6,924 nucleotides of DNA. It comes from an uncultured Blautia sp. Its GTDB lineage: Bacteria > Bacillota > Clostridia > Lachnospirales > Lachnospiraceae. The stretch lies in contig CAAFRY010000331.1 of NCBI GenBank assembly GCA_900765525.1, forward strand, positions 1 to 6,924. Direction: 5' to 3'. This document shows positions 1 to 6,227 of the stretch, piece after piece. The position numbers and the translations under genes are program-made. The notes beneath the pieces were generated by a model that was not told the DNA's origin, made no database searches, and saw nothing but the letters and a program-made list of their open reading frames with translations. Numbering within the stretch: the first letter of the stretch is position 1; every line of letters begins with the position of its first letter.

Positions 1-651
1 AAATACAAGGGACTGGCCCCTGGCTGCGGGATGATTCCCCTGAAGGTTTTAGATGAAAAAGGAAACGGAAATAAAGAGCAGGTCATAGAGGCTCTTCGGT
101 GGGTGGAAGAAAACCGGGAAAAATATAAAATCAGGATTGTAAATATATCTGTGGGGACCACCCAGAGCGGAGACCATGGAGATTTAATCCGTGCCGTAGA
201 ACGGGCCTGGGATTTAGGGCTGGTGGTGGTTACAGCCGCCGGGAATATGGGTCCCAGAATGGGAAGCGTCACAGCGCCAGGCTGCAGCAGGAAGGTTATC
301 ACCGTAGGTTCTTCCGATATGCTGATGAAAAACCAAGGTATTTCAGGCAGAGGGCCTACCAGGGAATGTGTCAGTAAGCCGGATATCGTGGCTCCGGGAA
401 ATGAAATCATATCCTGTGCCAATAAGACCGGCCCCTTTCCCTATGCAGTAAAAAGCGGTACCTCTATGTCAACGCCCATTGTATCCGGGGGAATAGCCCT
501 GCTTTTAGAGAAACACCCGGAATTTACCAACCTGGAGGTAAAGAAAAGGCTCCGGGCCACGGCCAGGGATTTGGGGTACCCTCACAATGTCCAGGGATGG
601 GGCATGTTCCAGTTAAATCCCTTTCTCCTGCGGGAAGAACGTAAGATATAA
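1..651 (+). CDS. Subtilisin-family (S8) serine peptidase, C-terminal part
   Basis: The reading frame is open from base 1, so the start lies upstream; 216 codons are visible before TAA at 649-651. The visible part carries the second half of a subtilase catalytic domain. GLAPGC leads into IPLKVLD (a core beta strand of the fold). VVTAAGN holds the probable oxyanion-hole Asn (codon 244-246). GTSMSTP holds the nucleophilic Ser (codon 463-465). The catalytic Asp and His, which precede these in the family, must lie before the window. The protein ends about 50 residues after GTSMSTP, as in compact single-domain subtilases, with no C-terminal repeat, anchor or membrane segment. Whether it is secreted cannot be judged without the N-terminus. 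I see no convincing intrinsic terminator in 652-689, so some readthrough into the citrate operon is possible. Family assignment is firm; substrate is unknown. Confidence 0.9.
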   Translation, partial: KYKGLAPGCGMIPLKVLDEKGNGNKEQVIEALRWVEENREKYKIRIVNISVGTTQSGDHGDLIRAVERAWDLGLVVVTAAGNMGPRMGSVTAPGCSRKVITVGSSDMLMKNQGISGRGPTRECVSKPDIVAPGNEIISCANKTGPFPYAVKSGTSMSTPIVSGGIALLLEKHPEFTNLEVKKRLRATARDLGYPHNVQGWGMFQLNPFLLREERKI

Positions 652-689
652 TCTCAGGTTATGGGTATTATCAAAAGTGAAAATCTGTC

Positions 690-718
690 TTGACATGATT
701 TGTATAATTGTATACAAT
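690..718 (+). promoter_or_regulatory. Sigma-A-type promoter of the citrate synthase operon
   Basis: A perfect -35 box TTGACA (690-695) is separated by exactly 17 bp from TACAAT (713-718), one mismatch from the consensus -10. Transcription would start near 725, giving a 5' leader of about 95 nt before the ATG at 821. The -10 box is also the right-hand half of the ATTGTATACAAT palindrome (707-718), so a protein bound there would block RNA polymerase directly. This is the only promoter-like pair I could find upstream of the three-gene operon. Confidence 0.8.
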
Positions 719-726
719 GATACAAA
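699..726. promoter_or_regulatory. 28-bp palindromic operator, likely GntR/FCD binding site
   Basis: Arms TTTGTATAATTGTA (699-712) and TACAATGATACAAA (713-726) form an inverted repeat with a single mismatched pair (706 against 719) and no spacer. The core ATTGTATACAAT (707-718) is a perfect 12-bp palindrome. TTGTATA also recurs as a direct copy at 700-706 and 708-714, with inverted partners at 711-717 and 719-725, so two overlapping dimer sites may be present. TTGTATACAA-like palindromes are typical of FCD-type GntR regulators, and such a regulator is encoded second in the operon, which makes autoregulation the simplest reading. Overlap with the -10 box suggests repression. That this protein binds here is inference. 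Confidence 0.72.
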
Positions 727-754
727 CAATTTGACAACCAAAGAAAAGGCAAAG

Positions 755-800
755 CCCTGGCTGATACAGCGAAAAGGGTATGCCAGGGGCCAGGCCCCGG
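755..800 (+). promoter_or_regulatory. Competing hairpins in the citrate synthase 5' leader
   Basis: In the leader RNA, CCCTGGC (755-761) pairs perfectly with GCCAGGG (782-788) across a 20-nt loop. A second hairpin, GGGGC (786-790), loop CAG, GCCCC (794-798), can be extended past a bulged A785 by CC (783-784) with GG (799-800). The two share 783-788 and cannot form together. The second ends 6 nt before the AAGGAG ribosome binding site (807-812). No U-tract follows either, so neither is a classical terminator. No known riboswitch was recognised. The structures are visible in the sequence; a regulatory role is speculative. Confidence 0.35.
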
Positions 801-820
801 AAAAACAAGGAGTGAGAAAA

Positions 821-2212
821 ATGATAGACAGAGCTGTCAGAATGAATTACCATACGAATTTGCTGGAACTGGAGGAGCATATGTATCCTCTGGTGGATGT
901 GGAGAAGCCAAATGTGTTCCGCAATCTATTTCCTTATTCTGAGGTGCCGAAGATTGCCTTTAACGACCGAATTGTTCCGCACCACATGCCGGATGACATC
1001 TGGATTACAGATACTACCTTCCGGGACGGCCAGCAGTCCAGAGCCCCTTATAGTACCCAGCAGATTGTCACCATTTATGATTACCTGCATAAGCTGGGAG
1101 GACCTAACGGGAAGATTAAACAGTGTGAGTTTTTCCTTTACAGCAAAAAGGACAGAGATGCTGTTTATAAATGCCTGGAAAAAGGGTATCAGTTTCCGGA
1201 GGTCACCAGTTGGATTCGGGCCAGCAAGAAAGACTTTGAATTGGTAAAAGATATTGGTCTGAAGGAGACAGGAATTCTGGTAAGCTGCTCTGATTATCAT
1301 ATCTTTTATAAGATGAAAATGACCAGACGCCAGGCTATGGAGCATTATTTAAGCGTTATCCGGGATTGTTTGGACATTGGAATCAGTCCCAGATGCCACT
1401 TGGAGGATATTACCAGAGCAGATATATACGGCTATGTGATTCCTTTCTGTCTGGAGCTGACTAAGCTGATGGAGGAATATTCCATTCCCATTAAGGTACG
1501 CTGCTGTGATACTATGGGTTACGGGGTAAATTATCCGGGAGCTGTGATTCCCCGCTCCATACCGGGTATCATATACGGTATTATGACTCATGCAGGCATT
1601 CCTTCAGAGCTGATAGAATTCCACGGACATAATGATTTCTATAAAGCTGTCAGCAATTCTACCACAGCCTGGCTTTATGGAGCCAGCGGAGTGAACTGTT
1701 CCCTTTTCGGTATCGGAGAACGCACAGGAAATACTCCTTTGGAAGCTATGGTCTTTGAATATGCTCAGCTAAAAGGAAGCCTGGACGGCATGGATACCAC
1801 AGTGATTACAGAGCTGGCAGAATACTATGAGAAAGAAATCGGTTATAAGGTTCCTTCCCGTACGCCTTTCGTGGGAAGCGCCTTTAATGTGACCAGAGCA
1901 GGAATTCATGCAGACGGACTCTTGAAAAATGAAGAGATTTATAATATATTTGACACAGAAAAATTTTTGAACCGGGCGCCTCTGGTGGCAGTATCCAACA
2001 CTTCCGGTTTGGCCGGTATTGCCCACTGGATAAATAATTACTTCCGGCTTCCCCAGGAAAAGCAGATTGACAAAAACAGCCAGCTTGTGGCCATGGTAAA
2101 AGCCTGGGTGGACAAGGAATATGAAGACGGAAGGGTTACGGTGCTGACAGATGAGGAACTGCTATCCGTCATAGAGGAGAGCTGCGACCGCCTGGGAATC
2201 AGCTTGAAATAG
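821..2212 (+). CDS. Re-type citrate synthase (DRE-TIM metallolyase family)
   Basis: This 463-residue protein probably condenses oxaloacetate with acetyl-CoA to citrate in the cytoplasm, using the anaerobe-type enzyme unrelated to the common Si-citrate synthase. It belongs to the isopropylmalate/homocitrate synthase superfamily. DTTFRDGQQ (residues 64-72) gives the catalytic Arg and metal-binding Asp69; HGHND (268-272) gives metal ligands His268 and His270; GERTGNTPLE lies at 299-308 and GIHADG at 361-366. The length is close to the characterised Clostridium kluyveri Re-citrate synthase, and the sequence resembles that group more than LeuA, lacking a clear LeuA regulatory domain. ATG 821 is chosen because AAGGAG (807-812) sits 8 nt upstream; the frame stays open back to 677 but that would start before the promoter. 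The co-transcribed isocitrate dehydrogenase strongly supports citrate as product. Automatic annotation may call it 2-isopropylmalate, homocitrate or citramalate synthase; these remain less likely alternatives. Confidence 0.85.
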   Translation: MIDRAVRMNYHTNLLELEEHMYPLVDVEKPNVFRNLFPYSEVPKIAFNDRIVPHHMPDDIWITDTTFRDGQQSRAPYSTQQIVTIYDYLHKLGGPNGKIKQCEFFLYSKKDRDAVYKCLEKGYQFPEVTSWIRASKKDFELVKDIGLKETGILVSCSDYHIFYKMKMTRRQAMEHYLSVIRDCLDIGISPRCHLEDITRADIYGYVIPFCLELTKLMEEYSIPIKVRCCDTMGYGVNYPGAVIPRSIPGIIYGIMTHAGIPSELIEFHGHNDFYKAVSNSTTAWLYGASGVNCSLFGIGERTGNTPLEAMVFEYAQLKGSLDGMDTTVITELAEYYEKEIGYKVPSRTPFVGSAFNVTRAGIHADGLLKNEEIYNIFDTEKFLNRAPLVAVSNTSGLAGIAHWINNYFRLPQEKQIDKNSQLVAMVKAWVDKEYEDGRVTVLTDEELLSVIEESCDRLGISLK

Positions 2213-2229
2213 GAAACGGAGAGAGGAAA

Positions 2230-2895
2230 ATGGCAGGAGAGTCTTTAAGGGAAAAGGTATTTAAAAAGATTCGGGAAGACATATTAAAGGGCAGGTATAA
2301 AAAAGGAGACGAGCTGGTGGAATGTACTATCGGCAAAGAGCTGGGGGTCAGCAGAACCCCGGTACGGGAAGCCATTCGTCAGCTGGAGCTGGAGGGACTG
2401 GTGCAAATCATTCCAAACAAAGGAGCCTTTGTCACGGGAATCTCTGCCCAGGACGTGATGGACATGTACCTTATCCGTGCTAAGCTGGAGGGGCTTTGCG
2501 CTGCCATGGCTGCCCGTCACGCTTCCCGGGAACAGCTGGAGGGCATGGAAGAGGCCATTATGCTGTCGGATTTTCACGGAGACAAGGGAAATTATGAGCA
2601 GGTGTGCCGTCAGGACGGCAGATTTCACCAGCTTCTCTACCAGGCATCCAAAAGCCGGGTGCTGATTCATACCCTCAGGGATTTTCACCAGTATCTGGAG
2701 CGGGTGAGGATGGCTTCAGTCAAATACAGGACCAGGCTGCGCCCCTCAAACATTGAACATAAAAAGATTCTGGAAGCCATAAAAGCAGGGGACCAGACAG
2801 AGGCGGAAAAGGCTGCTTACCAGCATATCGCCAATACAATGGAAAACCTGAAAAATTTTGATATTGACGCAGTTTTAAAAGAAGAAATCTATTAG
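2230..2895 (+). CDS. GntR-family regulator with FCD ligand-binding domain
   Basis: A 221-residue cytoplasmic transcription factor. Residues 5-72 form the GntR winged helix, with the recognition region ELGVSRTPVREAIRQLELEG (37-56) and wing IIPNKGAFV. Residues 75-205 are an all-helical FCD domain. Asp129 and His133 (in QDGRFH), His177 (in IEHKKI) and His199 (in YQHI) sit where FCD proteins place the Asp/His residues that hold a metal ion, which usually helps bind a carboxylate effector. GGAG (2218-2221) lies 8 nt before the ATG, and only 17 nt separate it from the citrate synthase stop, so it is co-transcribed. Its position between two enzymes of one pathway suggests it senses citrate, isocitrate or 2-oxoglutarate and controls its own operon through the palindrome at 699-726. 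FCD regulators responding to citrate are known (CitO of enterococci). The effector and the sign of regulation are inferred. Confidence 0.93.
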   Translation: MAGESLREKVFKKIREDILKGRYKKGDELVECTIGKELGVSRTPVREAIRQLELEGLVQIIPNKGAFVTGISAQDVMDMYLIRAKLEGLCAAMAARHASREQLEGMEEAIMLSDFHGDKGNYEQVCRQDGRFHQLLYQASKSRVLIHTLRDFHQYLERVRMASVKYRTRLRPSNIEHKKILEAIKAGDQTEAEKAAYQHIANTMENLKNFDIDAVLKEEIY

Positions 2896-2916
2896 AAGAG
2901 AAGAAAGGAGATTACC

Positions 2917-4119
2917 ATGGAGAAAATTAAAATGACAACCCCTCTGGTAGAAATGGACGGGGATGAAATGACAAGAATCCTTTGGAAAATCATCAAGGAG
3001 GAGCTGTTGGAGCCTTTTGTGGAGCTGAACACAGAGTATTATGATTTAGGTCTGGAATATAGAAATGAAACCAATGACCAGGTAACCGTAGACGCAGCTA
3101 ATGCTACTAAAAAATACAAAGTAGCCGTAAAGTGCGCTACCATTACCCCTAACGCAGCCCGTATGGAGGAATATAACTTAAAGGAAATGTACAAAAGCCC
3201 AAACGGCACCATCCGTTCCATGCTGGATGGTACGGTTTTCAGGGCGCCTATTGTAGTAAAAGGAATTGAGCCCTGTGTGAAAAACTGGAAGAAGCCAATT
3301 ACCCTGGCCAGACATGCCTATGGCGATGTGTATAAAAACACAGAAATGGTGATTCCGGGACCAGGTAAGGTAGAGCTGGTGTACACGGCTGCAGACGGAA
3401 CCCAGACCAGAGAGCTGGTTCATGAGTTTAAAGGACCTGGGGTGGCTCAGGGTATGCACAATCTGGACAGCTCAATTGAAAGCTTTGCCAGAAGCTGTTT
3501 CTCTTACGCCCTGGATACCAAACAGGATTTGTGGTTTGCCACTAAGGACACTATTTCTAAAAAATATGACCATACCTTTAAAGATATTTTCCAGGAAATT
3601 TATGAGAAGGAATATGAGGAGAAGTTTAAAGAAGCAGGGATTACCTATTTCTATACGCTTATAGATGATGCAGTTGCCAGAGTAATGAAAGCTGAGGGAG
3701 GCTTTATCTGGGCCTGCAAGAATTATGACGGGGATGTAATGAGCGACATGGTATCTTCAGCCTTCGGCTCACTGGCCATGATGACTTCTGTGCTGGTATC
3801 TCCTCACGGATACTTTGAGTATGAGGCAGCCCACGGTACAGTGCAGCGCCACTACTACAAACACTTAAAGGGAGAAGAGACCTCCACCAACTCTGTGGCT
3901 ACGATTTTTGCCTGGAGCGGAGCTCTGAGAAAGAGAGGAGAACTGGACGGAAACCAGGAGCTTATGGCCTTTGCAGACAAGCTGGAAAAAGCTACACTTT
4001 CTGTAATCGAAAGCGGAAGAATGACAAAGGATTTAGCTCTGATTACCAGTCTGGAAAACCCTGTAGTATTAAACAGCCGGGAATTCATTCAGGAAATCCG
4101 CAAAGAGCTGGAAAAATAA
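2917..4119 (+). CDS. icd: NADP-dependent isocitrate dehydrogenase
   Basis: This 400-residue enzyme oxidises and decarboxylates isocitrate to 2-oxoglutarate, making NADPH. It is the homodimeric type closely resembling human cytosolic IDH1 rather than the E. coli enzyme: [10 protein letters not shown] near the N-terminus, KSPNGTIR (93-100) for substrate binding, Arg132 in ARHAYGD at the same number as human Arg132, Tyr139, Lys210, and metal-binding Asp250, Asp273 and Asp277 (LIDD and YDGDVMSD). Arg311-His312 in GTVQRHY match the human residues that contact the NADP 2'-phosphate, which supports NADP over NAD. The sequence is full length with no missing catalytic residue. AAAGGAG (2904-2910) is 6 nt before the ATG and 21 nt separate it from the regulator gene, so it is the last gene of the operon, followed by a terminator. 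With citrate synthase upstream, its likely job is to provide 2-oxoglutarate for glutamate synthesis. Confidence 0.97.
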   Translation: MEKIKMTTPLVEMDGDEMTRILWKIIKEELLEPFVELNTEYYDLGLEYRNETNDQVTVDAANATKKYKVAVKCATITPNAARMEEYNLKEMYKSPNGTIRSMLDGTVFRAPIVVKGIEPCVKNWKKPITLARHAYGDVYKNTEMVIPGPGKVELVYTAADGTQTRELVHEFKGPGVAQGMHNLDSSIESFARSCFSYALDTKQDLWFATKDTISKKYDHTFKDIFQEIYEKEYEEKFKEAGITYFYTLIDDAVARVMKAEGGFIWACKNYDGDVMSDMVSSAFGSLAMMTSVLVSPHGYFEYEAAHGTVQRHYYKHLKGEETSTNSVATIFAWSGALRKRGELDGNQELMAFADKLEKATLSVIESGRMTKDLALITSLENPVVLNSREFIQEIRKELEK

Positions 4120-4145
4120 AGCGTTTTATTCTATAGAACAGAGAA

Positions 4146-4181
4146 GAGGAGCTGGCTACTGTGCCAGCTCCTCCCATTTTT
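4146..4181 (+). terminator. Intrinsic terminator of the citrate operon
   Basis: GAGGAGCTGGC (4146-4156) pairs perfectly with GCCAGCTCCTC (4163-4173), an 11-bp GC-rich stem with a 6-nt loop, followed by ATTTTT (4176-4181). It begins 26 nt after the icd stop. It lies across the stop and last codons of the convergent ABC-F gene, so its downstream arm also encodes the end of that protein. No matching U-tract exists for the minus strand, so it appears to be one-directional. Confidence 0.9.
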
Positions 4182-6066
4182 CATATAATTCTTCCAGCTG
4201 CAGAGCAATGTCTGCTTTCTCCGTGGACAGGGCCATACATTTAGCGGAATTGGTAGCAATCTGTGGGTCTTCCAGTTGGCTGTCGATTTCCTTGTCCCGG
4301 GCTTCCAGCTCTTCTATGGCTTTTTCTGTTTTTTTCAAATCATTTTGTCTCTTTCGTATGCGGGCCTGCTCTTCTTTTTGCTGCTGCCAGTCCAGCTTTG
4401 TGGCAGACATGTTTTCCACAATCTGGGTCGCCTCCTGGGCAGGAGCATAGATTTGGGTCAGCTCTTCTTTTTTCTCCAGGTAATAATCATAATTTCCAAT
4501 ATAATTTACCAGTTTCTGGTTAGTCAGCTCCAGAATTCTGGTAGCTGTCCGGTTGATAAAATAACGGTCGTGAGACACATAGAGGACGGTTCCTTCATAG
4601 TTGTTGAGAGCCTCCTCCAAAATTTCCTTGGAAGTAATATCCAGATGGTTGGTAGGCTCGTCCAATATAAGAAAATTAGCTTCGGACAGCATAAGCTTGG
4701 CTAAAGAAACACGACCTCTTTCACCGCCGCTTAAAGCGGAAATTTTCTTAAACACATCATCTCCCGTAAACAAAAAGGCGGCAAGAAGATTGCGGATTTC
4801 CGTATTGGTCAGCTTCGGGTAATCGTCGGAGATTTCCTCGAATACGGTTTTCTCCATATGCAGTACATGATGCTCCTGGTCGTAGTAGCCGATATGAACC
4901 TTACTGCCTAAATGGAAGACTCCGCTGTCCGGCACAAGAAGCTGGTTCAGGATTTTCAGGATGGTGGTTTTACCGGTGCCGTTGTTTCCGATAATGGCAA
5001 CCTTTTCCCCTCTTTTCACGGTAAAGTTCAAGTCCTCAAAAAGAGGGAGAGAGGGAAAGGATTTGGTCAGATGCTCTACCGTCAGCACGTCGTTTCCGCT
5101 GGTGATTCTGGGACGCAGGGTAATTTTCATGGAAGCATCTACCTCCACCGGTTTTTCCAATACATCCATTTTCTCCAGCATTTTCTCCCGGCTTTCCGCT
5201 CTCCGGATGGATTTCTCCCGGTTAAACTGCCGCAGCTTTGCAATAACCTCTTCCTGATGCTTGATTTCCTGCTGCTGGTTCAGATAAGCCTGATAAGCGG
5301 CCTTTCGGAGCATGGCTTTTTTTTCACTGTAGGCAGAATAATTGCCTGTAAAAGTAGTGACTTTAGTATTGTCGATTTCTACGATTTTTGTTACTACCCG
5401 GTCCAGGAAATAACGGTCGTGGGACACAATGAAGACAGCCCCCGGATAGTTCAGCAGATAGGTTTCCAGCCAGGTAATGGACTCCATATCCAGGTGGTTG
5501 GTAGGCTCATCCAAAAGAATGATGTCCGGCCGGGACAAAAGAAGACGCCCCAGGGCAACACGGGTTTTCTGACCACCGGAAAGAGTGGAAATCATTTTGG
5601 AGAAATCCTCCTCCCCGAAACCAAGACCCTTTAAAACTCCTGTGATTTCACTTTTATAGGCATAGCCGTTTTCCTGCTCAAATTTCTGTGTCAGTCTGGA
5701 GTAGGACTCCATCAGGCGGGTCAGCTCTTCCCCTGCAGCATGTTTCATTTCCTGTTCTGTGCGGCGCATCTGCATTTCCATGTCCAGGATGTGCTGTTTT
5801 ACCTCGAGAAGGGAATCATAGATAGATAAATCACTGGTTAAATCCTGGTGCTGGGCCAGGTAGCCCAGAGTCTTTCCTTTAGCCAGGATAACCTGCCCTT
5901 CTTCTGGGGTAATTTCTCCTACAATAATGCGGAAAAGAGTAGATTTTCCTGCACCGTTGATTCCGATAAGTGCAGCCTTTTCTCTTTCCTCTATATGAAA
6001 ACTGGCGTCACACAGCAGAGGGACGCCGTCAAATGCTTTTTCTATATTCTGACAGGCAAGTATCAT
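4156..6066 (-). CDS. ABC-F family ATPase, YdiF-like
   Basis: A 636-residue soluble protein with two fused ABC ATPase domains and no membrane segments, so a ribosome-associated ABC-F factor and not a transporter. Domain 1: Walker A GINGAGKST (35-43), LSGGQ (162-166), Walker B IILLDEP with Glu187, H-loop His216. Linker about 240-315 is rich in charge and helix, the P-site-tRNA-interacting segment of the family. Domain 2: Walker A GNNGTGKTT (360-368), LSGGE (445-449), FLILDEP with Glu470, His499. Residues about 560-635 form a charged coiled coil, as in YdiF and Uup. All ATPase residues are intact. AAAGGAG (6081-6075) sits 8 nt before the ATG at 6066-6064. The leader is short (about 40 nt) and I see no attenuator of the kind found before many antibiotic-resistance ABC-F genes, so a housekeeping translation role fits better than resistance, though resistance cannot be excluded. 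The stop is TAG at 4158-4156. Confidence 0.94.
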   Translation of the reverse strand: MILACQNIEKAFDGVPLLCDASFHIEEREKAALIGINGAGKSTLFRIIVGEITPEEGQVILAKGKTLGYLAQHQDLTSDLSIYDSLLEVKQHILDMEMQMRRTEQEMKHAAGEELTRLMESYSRLTQKFEQENGYAYKSEITGVLKGLGFGEEDFSKMISTLSGGQKTRVALGRLLLSRPDIILLDEPTNHLDMESITWLETYLLNYPGAVFIVSHDRYFLDRVVTKIVEIDNTKVTTFTGNYSAYSEKKAMLRKAAYQAYLNQQQEIKHQEEVIAKLRQFNREKSIRRAESREKMLEKMDVLEKPVEVDASMKITLRPRITSGNDVLTVEHLTKSFPSLPLFEDLNFTVKRGEKVAIIGNNGTGKTTILKILNQLLVPDSGVFHLGSKVHIGYYDQEHHVLHMEKTVFEEISDDYPKLTNTEIRNLLAAFLFTGDDVFKKISALSGGERGRVSLAKLMLSEANFLILDEPTNHLDITSKEILEEALNNYEGTVLYVSHDRYFINRTATRILELTNQKLVNYIGNYDYYLEKKEELTQIYAPAQEATQIVENMSATKLDWQQQKEEQARIRKRQNDLKKTEKAIEELEARDKEIDSQLEDPQIATNSAKCMALSTEKADIALQLEELYEKWEELAQ

Positions 6067-6112
6067 GAGAAACTCTCCTTTGTATGTGTTTTTCTTAAAG
6101 TCTATCGTTTCT

Positions 6113-6140
6113 ATTATAGCGGAAAATCCTGATTTGACAA
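6113..6140 (-). promoter_or_regulatory. Promoter of the ABC-F gene
   Basis: On the minus strand TTGTCA (6140-6135, one mismatch from TTGACA) is followed after 16 bp by a perfect TATAAT (6118-6113). The start would be near 6106, giving a leader of about 40 nt. It points away from the rex promoter; the two -35 boxes are about 20 bp apart, so a protein bound between them could influence both. Confidence 0.7.
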
Positions 6141-6159
6141 CAGATAAAATGAATAATAA

Positions 6160-6177
6160 TTGACTTTAATTTAACAA
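6160..6177. promoter_or_regulatory. rex: Candidate Rex operator
   Basis: The 18-bp site TTGACTTTAATTTAACAA has the TTG-N12-CAA layout of clostridial Rex operators (TTGTTAA-N4-TTAACAA). Its right half TTAACAA matches exactly, while the left half keeps only TTG. The flanks extend the symmetry: ATAATTG (6156-6162) is inverted as CAATTAT (6175-6181). It overlaps the -35 box and spacer of the rex promoter, consistent with autorepression when NADH is low. The weak left half leaves this uncertain. Confidence 0.5.
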
Positions 6178-6188
6178 TTATATATAAT
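6160..6188 (+). promoter_or_regulatory. Promoter of rex
   Basis: TTGACT (6160-6165) is separated by 17 bp from a perfect TATAAT (6183-6188). The start would be near 6195, leaving about 33 nt before the GTG start codon. The surrounding DNA is very AT-rich. The -35 box and spacer coincide with a Rex-like inverted repeat. Confidence 0.78.
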
Positions 6189-6227
6189 AGTCCTAGAAAT
6201 TGCATTTTGGATACAGGAGGGTTGGTC

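Noticed and set aside
648..671. Possible terminator after the subtilase gene (ATAAT with ATTAT)
   Set aside because: Five A-T pairs with a long loop and no U-tract are too weak to call.
731..759. A second TTGACA (731-736) as an additional promoter
   Set aside because: The sequence 16-18 bp downstream is GC-rich and has no -10-like box.
926..1345. Minus-strand open frame of 139 codons inside the citrate synthase gene
   Set aside because: No recognisable domain, and the plus-strand frame is a conserved enzyme throughout.
2284..2688. Minus-strand open frame of 134 codons inside the GntR gene
   Set aside because: No domain recognised; the opposite frame is a clear winged-helix/FCD protein.
4116..4138. 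Short AT-rich palindromes (ATAAA with TTTAT, and TTCTATAGAA at 4129-4138) as a terminator for the ABC-F gene or an operator
   Set aside because: The stems are short and weak, the position after icd does not suit an operator, and no clear U-tract follows on the minus strand.
4912..5634. A 240-codon open frame on the plus strand, antisense to the ABC-F gene
   Set aside because: It lies wholly opposite a gene with every ABC-F motif intact, has no recognisable domain, and other shadow frames overlap it; it is a by-product of the coding strand's codon use.
4156..6066. ABC-F gene as an antibiotic-resistance determinant
   Set aside because: It most resembles the YdiF-type group with a C-terminal coiled coil and lacks a long attenuator leader; nothing in the window supports resistance specifically.
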